The notes: a model not told the origin generated them from the letters alone. A DNA stretch of 16,955 bases from Sulfurimonadaceae bacterium (GCA_030610325.1 JAUWRZ010000005.1:1-16955), one strand, 5' to 3'; shown: positions 1 to 8,200, counted from the first letter of the stretch. Made by a program: numbers and translations.

Positions 1-158
1 ACTCGCTTAACGACAGCATAGAGACCGTCTATCTGATGCCTAAATTGCAGCACGCCTTTATCAGCTCATCGATCGTACGTAACCTTCTGAAGTTCGATGG
101 CAGGACTGACCATCTGCTGCCAGAGTCTGTCCAGAAAGTCATCGGGAGTATGCGCTGA
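1..158 (+). CDS. coaD: Phosphopantetheine adenylyltransferase, C-terminal end (partial)
   Basis: This is the last 51 codons of an open frame that enters from the left edge (frame starting at base 3) and stops with TGA at 156-158. The visible protein contains YLMPKLQHAFISSSIVRN, which resembles the CoaD C-terminal region, where an S-S-x-x-V/I-R motif helps bind ATP. In that family the enzyme transfers AMP from ATP to 4'-phosphopantetheine, the penultimate step of coenzyme A synthesis. The stop codon shares one base with the tmk start (TGATG), so the two genes are probably translationally coupled. A coaD-tmk pair is also known, from memory, in Campylobacter. The catalytic N-terminal half is outside the window, so the call rests on the tail motif and the neighbour. 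Confidence 0.8.
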   Translation, partial: SLNDSIETVYLMPKLQHAFISSSIVRNLLKFDGRTDHLLPESVQKVIGSMR

Positions 159-739
159 TGTATATTGCCATCGAAGGTATCGACACCGCAGGAAAAAGTA
201 CACAGATCGCCCGACTGGCTAAAGTCTTCAGTGATGCGGTCATCACCAAAGAGCCCGGAGGCACATCTATTGGCAGCAAGATACGTGAGATCGTGCTCCA
301 TGGAGAGGTCCAGAGTCCAAAAGCCGAGTTCCTCCTTTTTCTCGCTGATCGCGCAGAGCATATGGAGCAGGTCATCAAGCCCAACAGTGAGAGACTTATC
401 ATCTCTGATCGCAGTGTGGTCTCCGGTGTCGCCTATGCCATGGTGCAGGAGAACATCTCACAGACAGCCATCTTGCATCTCAACCGATTTGCCACCGATA
501 GCATCTATCCACAACAGCTCTTTATCTTAAGACTGAGTGAAGAGGAGCTTAGCTACCGACTTTCGCAAAAGAAGCTTGACGGCATAGAGGCACGCGGTAC
601 CGATTACCTCTTAAAGATCCAGGACGCACTGATCGAAGCAGCTTCACTGCTTAAGATAGAGACCCATATAATAGATGCTTCAGAGAGCATCGAGACTATT
701 ACAGAGACTATAATAACCACTATCAAGGAAGAAGCATGA
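158..739 (+). CDS. tmk: Thymidylate kinase
   Basis: The 193-residue protein phosphorylates dTMP to dTDP with ATP in the cytoplasm and is essential for dTTP supply. The P-loop GIDTAGKST is at residues 7-15, the EPGGT motif at 32-36, LADR at 62-65, and the Asp-Arg motif (SDRS) at 83-86. A basic stretch around 134-147 fits the LID region. The P-loop has no arginine at the variable position, which suggests the type in which the LID supplies the catalytic arginine (inference). The ATG at 158 overlaps the coaD stop by one base, and the gene ends with ATGA shared with the hisS start, so it sits inside an operon. Length is slightly below the usual 200-215 residues, and nothing is missing. Confidence 0.95.
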   Translation: MYIAIEGIDTAGKSTQIARLAKVFSDAVITKEPGGTSIGSKIREIVLHGEVQSPKAEFLLFLADRAEHMEQVIKPNSERLIISDRSVVSGVAYAMVQENISQTAILHLNRFATDSIYPQQLFILRLSEEELSYRLSQKKLDGIEARGTDYLLKIQDALIEAASLLKIETHIIDASESIETITETIITTIKEEA

Positions 740-1947
740 TAAGATCGCTTCGCGGGATGAACGACATCCTGTCACCGGAGAACGAACGTTTTGAGTTTTT
801 TATCAATACAGCGACTACCATTGCCAAACGCTATGGGTTCGAGTACTTTGAAGCACCACTGCTTGAGGAGACAGCCTTGTTCAAACGCTCGGTAGGTGAG
901 TCAAGCGATATCGTCGGTAAAGAGATGTATCAGTTCACGGACAAGGGTGGCAATGATGTCTGTCTTCGTCCGGAGGGAACAGCCGGCGTCGTACGTGCTT
1001 TCATCCAAAACAAGCTTGACAAAAAAGGGGGCATCCAGCGCTTCTTCTATCACGGTCCGATGTTCCGTTACGAGCGTCCACAAAAAGGACGTCTTCGTGA
1101 GTTCCATCAGTTTGGGGTAGAGAGCTTCGGCATCGCCTCCGTCTATGAGGACACCTCGGTCATCATGATGGTAGCCGACATCCTTAACACACTGGGCATC
1201 ACCTTCAGACTAAAACTGAACTCTCTTGGATGCCCTGAATGCATGCCACCCTACCGTCAGAAGCTGGTCGGTTTTCTCGAGGGTATCGAAGAGCATATCT
1301 GTGATGATTGTGTCCGCCGTAAAGCGACCAATCCTATCCGGGTACTTGACTGTAAGAACGGCTCTTGTCAGGAGCGCTACATCGAAGCACCAAAACTGCT
1401 CGATAACCTTTGCGAGAGCTGTGACAGTGATTTTATCACGCTTCAGAAGCTTCTTACAGACAACGGCATCGACTTTGAGATCGACAACCACCTCGTACGT
1501 GGTCTGGACTACTACTCCAAGACCGCTTTCGAGTTCATCAGTGATGGCATCGGTGCACAAAGTGCCATCGCCGGAGGGGGACGTTATGACCGTCTCGTCG
1601 AGTTCCTTGATGGCAAGCCCACTCCTGCTGTAGGTTTTGCCATCGGTGTGGAGCGCCTCTTAGAGCTTATCGTGATGCCTGAACCGGTACGCGAAGGCTA
1701 CTACTTTGGTGCGATGGATGAGGCAGGTATTGAGCTGGTGATGCGCAGTGGACAGAAGAAACGCCAAAGCGAGCGTGTCATCATCGAATACGCAGCCAAA
1801 AGCCTCAAAGCTCATCTAAAAGGTGCGGACCGCGTCCATGCGCGATACTGCGCAGTCATCGGTGAGGATGAGTTAAAAGCAGGCACTATCTGGGTCAAAG
1901 ATCTGGTCGAAAAGAGTGAGTCTGTCGTCAAGATAGAAGAGCTTTAA
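736..1947 (+). CDS. hisS: Histidyl-tRNA synthetase
   Basis: This 403-residue class II aminoacyl-tRNA synthetase charges tRNA-His. Class II motif 1 lies near residues 33-45, motif 2 (FRYERPQKGRLREFHQFGVE) at 110-129, and motif 3 (GFAIGVERLLE) at 300-310. The two histidine-specific motifs are also present: LVRGLDYY at 253-260 and GGRYDRL at 281-287. The central region has cysteine pairs at 166/169, 189/192 and 226/229 plus C206 and C211, a pattern common in this family. The C-terminal anticodon-binding domain is recognisable from about 322, with VIGEDEL and VKDL. The start overlaps the tmk stop by four bases (ATGA). The gene is complete. Confidence 0.97.
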   Translation: MIRSLRGMNDILSPENERFEFFINTATTIAKRYGFEYFEAPLLEETALFKRSVGESSDIVGKEMYQFTDKGGNDVCLRPEGTAGVVRAFIQNKLDKKGGIQRFFYHGPMFRYERPQKGRLREFHQFGVESFGIASVYEDTSVIMMVADILNTLGITFRLKLNSLGCPECMPPYRQKLVGFLEGIEEHICDDCVRRKATNPIRVLDCKNGSCQERYIEAPKLLDNLCESCDSDFITLQKLLTDNGIDFEIDNHLVRGLDYYSKTAFEFISDGIGAQSAIAGGGRYDRLVEFLDGKPTPAVGFAIGVERLLELIVMPEPVREGYYFGAMDEAGIELVMRSGQKKRQSERVIIEYAAKSLKAHLKGADRVHARYCAVIGEDELKAGTIWVKDLVEKSESVVKIEEL

Positions 1948-1961
1948 ACAAGGAACTTGGT

Positions 1962-3683
1962 ATGGTAGATAGTGTCTTTCATTTTTTTCTTGAGTTTATG
2001 GAGTTGATCTTAGTCGTTCTATTCCTGGGGCTGGTCATGCTCTTTATCTATGACCGTTACGTCCAGCGTAAGCATCAACTGCTTATCAACTACCCGGTCA
2101 TCGGTCGTATGCGTTATCTCTTTGAAGCACTTCGCGAGCCACTTCGCCAGTATTTTGCTGAAGAGAACTTCTATGAGTCTCGCGACAAAGTGGACTGGGT
2201 CTATAAAGCGGCTAAAGATGTCCCCAATTATCAATCCTTCTCCGTCACTCAGCCTTTTGCCGCTTCACGATTTGTCATCAAACACTCGCTTAATGTCAAG
2301 AACGATGACGAAGTCTCAGATGACTTCACTGTCACCTTCGGTAAAGAGAGACCGTACCCTTTTGTCTCCCAGTCACCTATTCTGCGTTCTGCGATGAGTG
2401 ATGGAGCACTGAGTCCGGAAGCGGTACGGGCATTCTCACTTGGTGGGACACTCTCGAACTACACCATCAACACCGGTGAAGGCGGACTTACTTCCAACCA
2501 TCTTTATACACTCAAGCCAGATCTCAAAGATGCCGACTATCTTGAGATAGTCAAAAGTACACCCTTGGCAGAGTCAGTCTTTAACGTCGCGGCACTCTTC
2601 TTCAACCGTGCTGTAGCTATCAAGACCTATCGTAAAGTACTGCTCCATAAACGAACGGAGAACACCTATATCTACGATCCCGATACCCATGTCCTCTTTC
2701 GGGTCAACTGGTCAGCTCCACTGGATGCGTTTCCAAAAACAGTCCCTGAGAGTCTGCCTGACATGATCTTCCAGATGAGTTCGGGACTTTATGGCGTACG
2801 TGATGAGAACGCAAAGTTTGATGAGGATCGTTATGCGAAAGTGATGCGCTTTTGCAAGATGACTGAGATCAAGATCGCTCAGGGTGCCAAGCAGACCGGC
2901 GGAAAACTAAGTGGAGCCAAGGTCAATGCGGACATCGCCTACTATCGCGGCATAGAGGAGGGAAAAGACCTCTTCTCACCCAACCGTTTCCCTTATGCTG
3001 ATACAACAGAGCATCTTCTTGACTTTATAGGAAGGTTACAAGAGATCTCTAAAAAACCGGTAGGCCTCAAGATCGTCATCTCGGATGCACAAGTGGTAGA
3101 AGATACGATCACTGCGGCAGCTAAACGTAAAGAAGCCGGTCTACCACTTCCAGACTTCATCACCGTAGACAGTGGCGAAGGCGGCAGTGCGACTGCGCCG
3201 CTGGAGCTGATGGAGTCTGTCGGGCTCACCACACCCAACGCTCTCTACGTTCTCGACACCGTACTTCGTAAACATGGACTCAGAGATGATATCAAGATCA
3301 TTGCCAGCGGTAAGATCCTTACCCCGGATGACGTCATCATCACCATGTCAATGGGCGCGGATGCTGTAGGCATCGCACGAGGCTTCATGATGAGTGGCGG
3401 CTGTATCCGAGCGCGCATGTGCTCTGGGTACGGAACTCACGTCTGTCCTGTCGGTATGGCTACACAAGACCCCAAGAAGCGAGCCTCCTATCTTGTCGTC
3501 AAACAGGGACATGAGATGGCGAACTATCATCGTAACCTCTTAAAAGGGATGAAGACGATGCTCGCCGTCATGGGCTTCGAGCATATCAGTAAGCTCAGCA
3601 AGAAGAACCTTACTTTTAAGAACCGTAATGGGGAGATCTTCTTCGACATCGACAAATATTTTCACCATAAACTGCATATCTGA
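1962..3683 (+). CDS. Membrane-anchored glutamate-synthase-like FMN-binding protein
   Basis: The 573-residue protein has one hydrophobic N-terminal segment (about residues 7-30) followed by a large domain of the glutamate synthase alpha-subunit FMN-barrel family. Recognisable pieces are TINTGEGG (168-175), IAQGAK (305-310), VDSGEGGSATAPLEL (402-416), IIASGKI (446-452) and MGADAVGIARGFM (464-476). Three cysteines at 481, 487 and 495 match the position of the 3Fe-4S ligands of GltB but are spaced C-x5-C-x7-C rather than C-x5-C-x4-C. There is no glutaminase domain, and no gltD-like partner is visible, so it is unlikely to be a complete glutamate synthase. A region of roughly 75 residues around 190-265 looks like an insertion relative to stand-alone family members (from memory). 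A site AAGGAA precedes the ATG, 14 nt after hisS. The reaction is unknown. Confidence 0.85.
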   Translation: MVDSVFHFFLEFMELILVVLFLGLVMLFIYDRYVQRKHQLLINYPVIGRMRYLFEALREPLRQYFAEENFYESRDKVDWVYKAAKDVPNYQSFSVTQPFAASRFVIKHSLNVKNDDEVSDDFTVTFGKERPYPFVSQSPILRSAMSDGALSPEAVRAFSLGGTLSNYTINTGEGGLTSNHLYTLKPDLKDADYLEIVKSTPLAESVFNVAALFFNRAVAIKTYRKVLLHKRTENTYIYDPDTHVLFRVNWSAPLDAFPKTVPESLPDMIFQMSSGLYGVRDENAKFDEDRYAKVMRFCKMTEIKIAQGAKQTGGKLSGAKVNADIAYYRGIEEGKDLFSPNRFPYADTTEHLLDFIGRLQEISKKPVGLKIVISDAQVVEDTITAAAKRKEAGLPLPDFITVDSGEGGSATAPLELMESVGLTTPNALYVLDTVLRKHGLRDDIKIIASGKILTPDDVIITMSMGADAVGIARGFMMSGGCIRARMCSGYGTHVCPVGMATQDPKKRASYLVVKQGHEMANYHRNLLKGMKTMLAVMGFEHISKLSKKNLTFKNRNGEIFFDIDKYFHHKLHI

Positions 3684-3725
3684 CAGAGTGCATAACAGAG
3701 GTGAAAAACAGCATACAGGAGCATC

Positions 3726-5555
3726 ATGCCTAGTTATGGAATAGATATCTGGGGCAACGACAACTTCATCATCGATGAAGGACTGGTCAAAATCGCCTAC
3801 AAAAGCGCCCCCTCACTGCTTGAGATCACCCATCAAGTAAGAGAGAGAGGTATTCGCGGCCCTTTAATCGTGCGTTTTCCCCACCTCATTGGCAAACAGA
3901 TCGACCAACTCTACAGCAACTTCAGCCGTGCTATCAGGGAAAACAGCTATACCGGCGCTTTTCATGCGGTCTTCCCACTCAAAGTAAACCAGTTTCCCAA
4001 TGCCCTGAACCCGATCATACAAGAGGGAAAAAGTAACCGTTACGGGCTGGAAGCAGGCTCCAAAGCCGAACTGGTCCTGGCGATGTCACTCACACCACTG
4101 GGTGCACCGATCACTGTCAACGGCTTTAAAGACACTGAGTCCATAACGCTGGGTTTTATGGCAGCACAGATGGGACATGATATCACCTTGACCATAGAGG
4201 GTCTGGGAGAACTTGAGTCGATCATCGAAGTCTCACAAGGCTGTAGCATGCCCGTACCAAATATTGGCATACGCATCCGACTTCACAGCGGAGGCAGCGG
4301 AGCCTGGGCAAAAAGCGGCGGGATCAACGCCAAGTTCGGCCTCACCTCGACCGAACTGCTTGAAGCCATGGAACTGCTGCACAGATATAAGCTCACGGAC
4401 AAGTTCACCATGATCCATTTTCACATCGGTTCTCAGATGGAAGATATCGCTCCACTGAAAAAAGCACTTCGCGAAGCAGGAAACATCTATGCCGAACTTA
4501 AGATGATGGGGGCAAACGAGCTCCGCGCCATCAACATCGGTGGAGGCCTGGCTATAGAGTACTCCCAGCACACCTCAAAGCGTCTCAAAAACTATACCCT
4601 TGTCGAGTTTGCCAATGATGTCGTCTACCTTCTTCGTGAGGTAATGAACGCCAAAGGGGTAGAACACCCAGATATCTTTACCGAATCAGGTCGTTTCATC
4701 GTAGCATCACACGCAGTCCTGATCACCCCGGTACTGGAACTTTTCTCTCATGACTATCAGGAGCGCTCTTTAAGAGTCAAAGAGACAAACCCACCACTGA
4801 TCGAGGAGCTTCGTTATCTAAACAGAAAGGTCACACCAAAGAACTGTATAGAGTACATGCACGACGCACTTGACCATATGGAGTCCCTTCTGACCCTTTT
4901 CGATCTGGGTTATATCGATCTTCAAGACCGTTCCAATGCTGAGATACTGGTCCATAATATCATCAAAAAATCTCTCTATCTCTTTGAAGGAAGAGCGACT
5001 CCAGAACTTGAGAGACTACAGGAGAAACTCCAGGAGCGCTATCTTGTGAACAGCTCCTTCTTTCAGAGTATGCCTGACTATTGGGGGTTGGGACAGCATT
5101 TTCCTGTCATGCCTCTGGACAGACTGGACCAGCCAGCCATCCGCTCGGCAAGTCTGTGGGACATCACCTGTGACAGTGACGGTGAGATCGCATTCGATCC
5201 CGACGCCCCGCTCTACTTGCATGATGTGGACCTCGACAAAGAGGAGTACTTCCTGGCTTTTTTCAATGTCGGTGCTTACCAGGAGACCCTGGGCATGCAG
5301 CACAACCTCTTTACCCACCCCAATGAGTGCAGTGTCATCATCGATGAGGAGGGCTTTCAGATCAAACACCTCGTCGAATCCGAACCACTTTTAGACATCC
5401 TGCACTCACTTGGCTATGATGGCGATACAATATTAAACCAACTTAAAACAAATCTTGCCAACACCTCTTTTATCACAGAAAAAGAAAAAAGTGATAGACT
5501 CACGCAACTCGAACTATACCTGTATCAAAATGGCTATTTGAGGACAACAATGTAA
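3726..5555 (+). CDS. speA: Biosynthetic arginine decarboxylase
   Basis: The 609-residue PLP enzyme converts arginine to agmatine, the first step of the agmatine route to putrescine and longer polyamines. It belongs to the alanine-racemase-fold (fold III) decarboxylases. The PLP lysine is K86 in FPLKVNQ (83-89). GLEAGSKAEL is at 107-116, HFHIGSQ at 231-237, the phosphate-binding NIGGGLAIEY at 270-279, and ESGR at 320-323. The catalytic-cysteine motif CDSDGE begins at 482, and GAYQ is at 517-520. Length fits the SpeA family (about 600-660 residues). AGGAG lies 5 nt before the ATG, and a 42-nt gap separates it from the upstream gene. The hisS-speA-cysE order agrees with C. jejuni, which makes the upstream flavoprotein the inserted element. 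Confidence 0.96.
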   Translation: MPSYGIDIWGNDNFIIDEGLVKIAYKSAPSLLEITHQVRERGIRGPLIVRFPHLIGKQIDQLYSNFSRAIRENSYTGAFHAVFPLKVNQFPNALNPIIQEGKSNRYGLEAGSKAELVLAMSLTPLGAPITVNGFKDTESITLGFMAAQMGHDITLTIEGLGELESIIEVSQGCSMPVPNIGIRIRLHSGGSGAWAKSGGINAKFGLTSTELLEAMELLHRYKLTDKFTMIHFHIGSQMEDIAPLKKALREAGNIYAELKMMGANELRAINIGGGLAIEYSQHTSKRLKNYTLVEFANDVVYLLREVMNAKGVEHPDIFTESGRFIVASHAVLITPVLELFSHDYQERSLRVKETNPPLIEELRYLNRKVTPKNCIEYMHDALDHMESLLTLFDLGYIDLQDRSNAEILVHNIIKKSLYLFEGRATPELERLQEKLQERYLVNSSFFQSMPDYWGLGQHFPVMPLDRLDQPAIRSASLWDITCDSDGEIAFDPDAPLYLHDVDLDKEEYFLAFFNVGAYQETLGMQHNLFTHPNECSVIIDEEGFQIKHLVESEPLLDILHSLGYDGDTILNQLKTNLANTSFITEKEKSDRLTQLELYLYQNGYLRTTM

Positions 5556-5565
5556 AGGAAGTCTA

Positions 5566-6267
5566 TTGGGACTTTTCTCTGAGATAAAAGAAGATTTTGC
5601 AAATGTCTACAAGAACGATCCTGCTATTCAATCGCGCGTAGAGCTCTTTTTCAACTACCCCGGTGTCTGGGCCATCTTCTGGTATCGCATCGCCAACCGT
5701 TTCTATCGAGCAGGTTTTCGTCGTTTTGCCCGTTTTATCATGGGGATGAACCAACTTGTGACTAACATAGACATCCACCCCGCTGCGACTATAGGAAGAC
5801 GTGTCTTCATCGATCACGGCATCGGTGTAGTCATAGGTGAGACAGTCATCATCGAAGATGATGTCCTTATCTATCAGGGAGCTACGCTTGGTGGTGTCAG
5901 TCTAAACCCGGGCAAACGCCATCCAACAGTCAGACAAGGCGCCGTCATCGGTGCCGGTGCAAAAGTACTCGGAAACATCGTCATCGGTGAGAATGCGAAG
6001 ATAGGCTCCAACTCGGTAGTAGTCCGCGAAGTCCCTGCCGGTTCGACCGCCATCGGCATCCCTGCCCATGTCATCGAAAAGGGACGGGACAAAGACCCGT
6101 TCAGTCATAACAAACTGCCCGATATCAATAAAGAGCTCTTTGAGTATGTACTTAAACGTGTCGCAGTACTTGAGCATGCCATGATGCGTGACAATAAGCA
6201 GATCGTCGATCAGGATATCGAACTCGAACATATCTATGAGTCTTTTATCAAAGCGATGAAACATTAG
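5566..6267 (+). CDS. cysE: Serine O-acetyltransferase
   Basis: The 233-residue enzyme acetylates L-serine with acetyl-CoA to O-acetylserine, committing serine to cysteine synthesis. The left-handed beta-helix of hexapeptide repeats runs from about residue 68 to 170. Key pieces are DIHP (69-72), HGIGVVIGET with the probable catalytic histidine H84 (84-93), GATLGG (105-110) and GKRHPT (116-121). The N-terminal helical domain is shorter than in E. coli CysE, as in many short-form enzymes. The chosen start is TTG at 5566, because AAGGAAG lies at 5554-5560, five bases upstream, and no ATG or GTG precedes the conserved sequence. The gene begins 10 nt after speA. Its C-terminal tail, beyond the beta-helix, is about 60 residues and predicted helical. 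Confidence 0.95.
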   Translation: MGLFSEIKEDFANVYKNDPAIQSRVELFFNYPGVWAIFWYRIANRFYRAGFRRFARFIMGMNQLVTNIDIHPAATIGRRVFIDHGIGVVIGETVIIEDDVLIYQGATLGGVSLNPGKRHPTVRQGAVIGAGAKVLGNIVIGENAKIGSNSVVVREVPAGSTAIGIPAHVIEKGRDKDPFSHNKLPDINKELFEYVLKRVAVLEHAMMRDNKQIVDQDIELEHIYESFIKAMKH

Positions 6268-6622
6268 ACTACTCGCACGCCTGCTGTTCTATACGGCACT
6301 TATCGCTATCTCCATCCTGGCTGTCCTGCCAAGTTATGATGATCTTCCAAGCCTTGTATCGTTCAATGACCTTCTAAATCATGCCGTAGCTTTTATGGTC
6401 TTATATCTACTTCTTGAGCGTGCAATACCTGGTCTAGATACAAACAAGCGTGTTCTGTACCTTTTGATCTATGCCATACTTATCGAACTCGTACAACATT
6501 ATCTTCCGACTCGTGTACCATCCGTTAGTGATGTTATCGCTGATGGTGTCGGTATCATAGTCGGGGTCATACTTGTCAACTACTTTCGCTCTCTTCGGAT
6601 CTGTGCCTACTGCTATCGTTAG
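6263..6622 (+). CDS. VanZ-family small membrane protein (non-canonical start)
   Basis: The open frame after an in-frame TGA at 6257-6259 encodes about 119 residues with three to four hydrophobic segments. It matches the VanZ-like pattern: an N-terminal membrane segment, LPSYDD, NDLLNHAVAFMVL, then IELVQHYLPTRVPSVSD with the following DGVGIIVG segment. VanZ-like proteins are integral membrane proteins of poorly known role; no glycopeptide resistance is implied. There is no ATG, GTG or TTG before the conserved N-terminal part. The only candidates there are ATT at 6263, overlapping the cysE stop, and CTG codons from 6278. The first ATG (6395) lies inside the family domain and would remove about 44 residues. 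I therefore give the full frame, with the start uncertain. A rare start, coupling to cysE, or an indel are all possible. Confidence 0.75.
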   Translation: MRLLARLLFYTALIAISILAVLPSYDDLPSLVSFNDLLNHAVAFMVLYLLLERAIPGLDTNKRVLYLLIYAILIELVQHYLPTRVPSVSDVIADGVGIIVGVILVNYFRSLRICAYCYR

Positions 6623-6644
6623 CGATCCTTCATGATCCTTGCGA

Positions 6645-6650
6645 TATAAT
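6645..6650 (+). promoter_or_regulatory. Candidate -10 box for the aminotransferase gene
   Basis: A perfect TATAAT lies 30 nt before the ATG at 6680 in the 57-nt gap after the VanZ gene. No good -35 hexamer is visible at normal spacing, which is common for Campylobacterota sigma-70 promoters. The heptamer GATCCTT occurs twice just upstream, at 6624-6630 and 6634-6640. The ribosome site GAAGG is at 6669-6673. Confidence 0.5.
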
Positions 6651-6679
6651 CATTCAATTCCATATCTTGAAGGTAACGC

Positions 6680-7852
6680 ATGTACACAGACAGGATCAAT
6701 GCCCTCTCCGAATCTATCACAATAGCCATCACCACTCTTTCTCAGGAGCTTAAAGCCCAGGGAAAAGACATACTGAGTTTTTCCGCCGGTGAACCGGATT
6801 TCAATACCCCTCAAGTCATCAAAGATGCCGGTATCGCAGCGATCAATGACGGTTTTACCAAATATACTGCTGTAGATGGTATTGTCGAGCTTAAACAGGC
6901 TATTGCCGACAAACTTAAGCGTGATAATGGTCTTGAGTATGCACTTAACCAGATCATCGCCAACAACGGTGCCAAACACTCACTTTTCAATCTCTTCTCT
7001 GTACTGGTCCAGGAGGGTGACGAGGTCATCATCCCTGCACCTTACTGGGTCACATACCCAGAACAGGTCCAGTACTGCGGCGGTACTGTCGTTGAGATCG
7101 CGACAGATGACACAACAGGCTTTAAGATAACAGCAGACCAGCTTAAAGACGCTATAACAGAGAAGTCTAAAGTACTAGTCCTCACTACTCCATCAAATCC
7201 GACTGGCTCTGTCTATACAAAAGAGGAGCTGATCGCGCTTGGAAAAGTGCTTGAAGGTACTGATATCATGGTCTTTAGTGACGAGATGTATGAGAAACTC
7301 ATCTATGAAGGTACCTTTACCTCTGTCGCCTCAGTAAGTGATGATATGTTCAAACGCACCGTGACCATCAATGGACTGAGTAAATCAGTAGCGATGACGG
7401 GATGGCGTTTTGGTTATATGGCTTCAGCCAATGCTGAACTTGTCAAAGCGACTAAGAAACTTCAGAGCCAGAGTACCTCTAATATCTGTAGTATCACACA
7501 AAAAGCAGCTATCGCCGGTCTTGATGGCAGTGCAGATGCTGATATCGCTATGATGCATGAAGCATTCAGGGCACGACGCATTGAAGCTGCAGCGCTTTTT
7601 AACAATATCGACGGCCTCTCTGTCTTGACACCAGATGGTGCGTTCTATCTTTATGTCAACATCAAAGAGGTAAGCAGTGACTCCATGGAGTTCTCTAAAG
7701 GCCTACTGGCTTACAAAGGAGTAGCTGTCGTTCCGGGTGTCGCTTTTGGGACAGAAGGGTATTTCCGTTTCAGTTTTGCTACAGATATAGAGAGTATTCG
7801 TGAGGGTATCAGACGTATCGCCGAGTATGTCGCTGAGAACAGGAAGGGCTAG
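6680..7852 (+). CDS. aspC: Class I/II aminotransferase, probably aspartate aminotransferase
   Basis: The 390-residue PLP enzyme belongs to fold type I, subgroup I-gamma aminotransferases, which transfer the amino group between aspartate and 2-oxoglutarate; some members also act on aromatic or prephenate substrates. The N-terminal SAGEPDFNTP (35-44) is typical. The PLP-contacting residues visible are W123, N173 in SNPTG, D201 and Y204 in FSDEMYEKL, and the Schiff-base lysine K235 in SKSVAMTGWR. FRFSFAT near the C terminus carries the substrate-carboxylate arginine. GAAGG lies six bases before the ATG. It has its own candidate promoter. The same neighbour order (cysE then aspB) is known from C. 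jejuni. The exact substrate range cannot be read from sequence. Confidence 0.92.
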   Translation: MYTDRINALSESITIAITTLSQELKAQGKDILSFSAGEPDFNTPQVIKDAGIAAINDGFTKYTAVDGIVELKQAIADKLKRDNGLEYALNQIIANNGAKHSLFNLFSVLVQEGDEVIIPAPYWVTYPEQVQYCGGTVVEIATDDTTGFKITADQLKDAITEKSKVLVLTTPSNPTGSVYTKEELIALGKVLEGTDIMVFSDEMYEKLIYEGTFTSVASVSDDMFKRTVTINGLSKSVAMTGWRFGYMASANAELVKATKKLQSQSTSNICSITQKAAIAGLDGSADADIAMMHEAFRARRIEAAALFNNIDGLSVLTPDGAFYLYVNIKEVSSDSMEFSKGLLAYKGVAVVPGVAFGTEGYFRFSFATDIESIREGIRRIAEYVAENRKG

Positions 7853-7861
7853 AAGTGTAGA

Positions 7862-7892
7862 AGAGTGAAAGCAGATCGCCTGCTATCGCTCT
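7862..7892. terminator. Possible bidirectional hairpin between convergent genes
   Basis: AGAG (7862-7865) and AGCAG (7870-7874) can pair with CTGCT (7880-7884) and CTCT (7889-7892), giving an interrupted stem with unpaired bases between the arms. It lies in the 44-nt gap between the aminotransferase stop and the stop of the small - strand ORF at 7897. There is no clear T tract on the + side; the - side continues with a moderately T-rich stretch. It may be a weak shared terminator. Confidence 0.3.
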
Positions 7893-7896
7893 GTGG

Positions 7897-8055
7897 TCAT
7901 AAACTCTTATTGACCGTTTTTCTCATCTTGAAAGGGTTGACCATTCGTTTCAAAAATGTTAGATGACTTTTCAAACGACTTGGTTTTAGACTTATCAGGT
8001 AAGTCATCGCCAAGATCAGTACTATTCCAAGATATATCATTATTAACATGCTCAT
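7897..8055 (-). CDS. Putative small membrane protein, 52 residues
   Basis: I do not recognise this protein. The frame reads ATG at 8055 to TGA at 7899-7897. The N terminus MSMLIMIYLGIVLILAMTYL is one hydrophobic segment of about 20 residues. It is followed by a strongly basic tail rich in Lys and Arg (K25, R28, K30, K36, R37, K44, R46, K47), which by the positive-inside rule would sit in the cytoplasm. A good ribosome site, AAAGGA, lies six bases before the ATG. It follows the 42-codon ORF by 16 nt in the same direction, so the two are likely one transcript. It could be an accessory subunit of a membrane complex, a regulatory small protein or a toxin-like peptide; nothing in the sequence decides. 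Conservation would be needed to prove it is real. Confidence 0.55.
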   Translation of the reverse strand: MSMLIMIYLGIVLILAMTYLISLKPSRLKSHLTFLKRMVNPFKMRKTVNKSL

Positions 8056-8071
8056 ATAAGATCCTTTCTAT

Positions 8072-8200
8072 TTAACTACTAAAGACTGATTTCCCACATT
8101 CTGGGTTCTCAAAATTACCTATCAAACCAGTCACTATCGGCATACTGATCAGCAATACTGTAGCGCTGAAGACGATTATATTTAATGTAAACATCATCAT
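8072..8200 (-). CDS. Putative small membrane protein, 42 residues
   Basis: I do not recognise this protein. Three consecutive ATG codons (8200, 8197, 8194) open a frame that ends with TAA at 8074-8072. Residues about 4-26 (FTLNIIVFSATVLLISMPIV) are hydrophobic and predicted to span the membrane, followed by a short polar tail with one cysteine (C35). AAGGA lies three bases before the first ATG and six before the second, so the second is the better start. A TATAAT box on the same strand lies about 28 nt upstream of the first ATG. It is the first of a tandem pair with the 52-codon ORF downstream. The shared layout (ribosome site, one membrane segment, short tail) supports both being genes. Confidence 0.5.
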   Translation of the reverse strand: MMMFTLNIIVFSATVLLISMPIVTGLIGNFENPECGKSVFSS

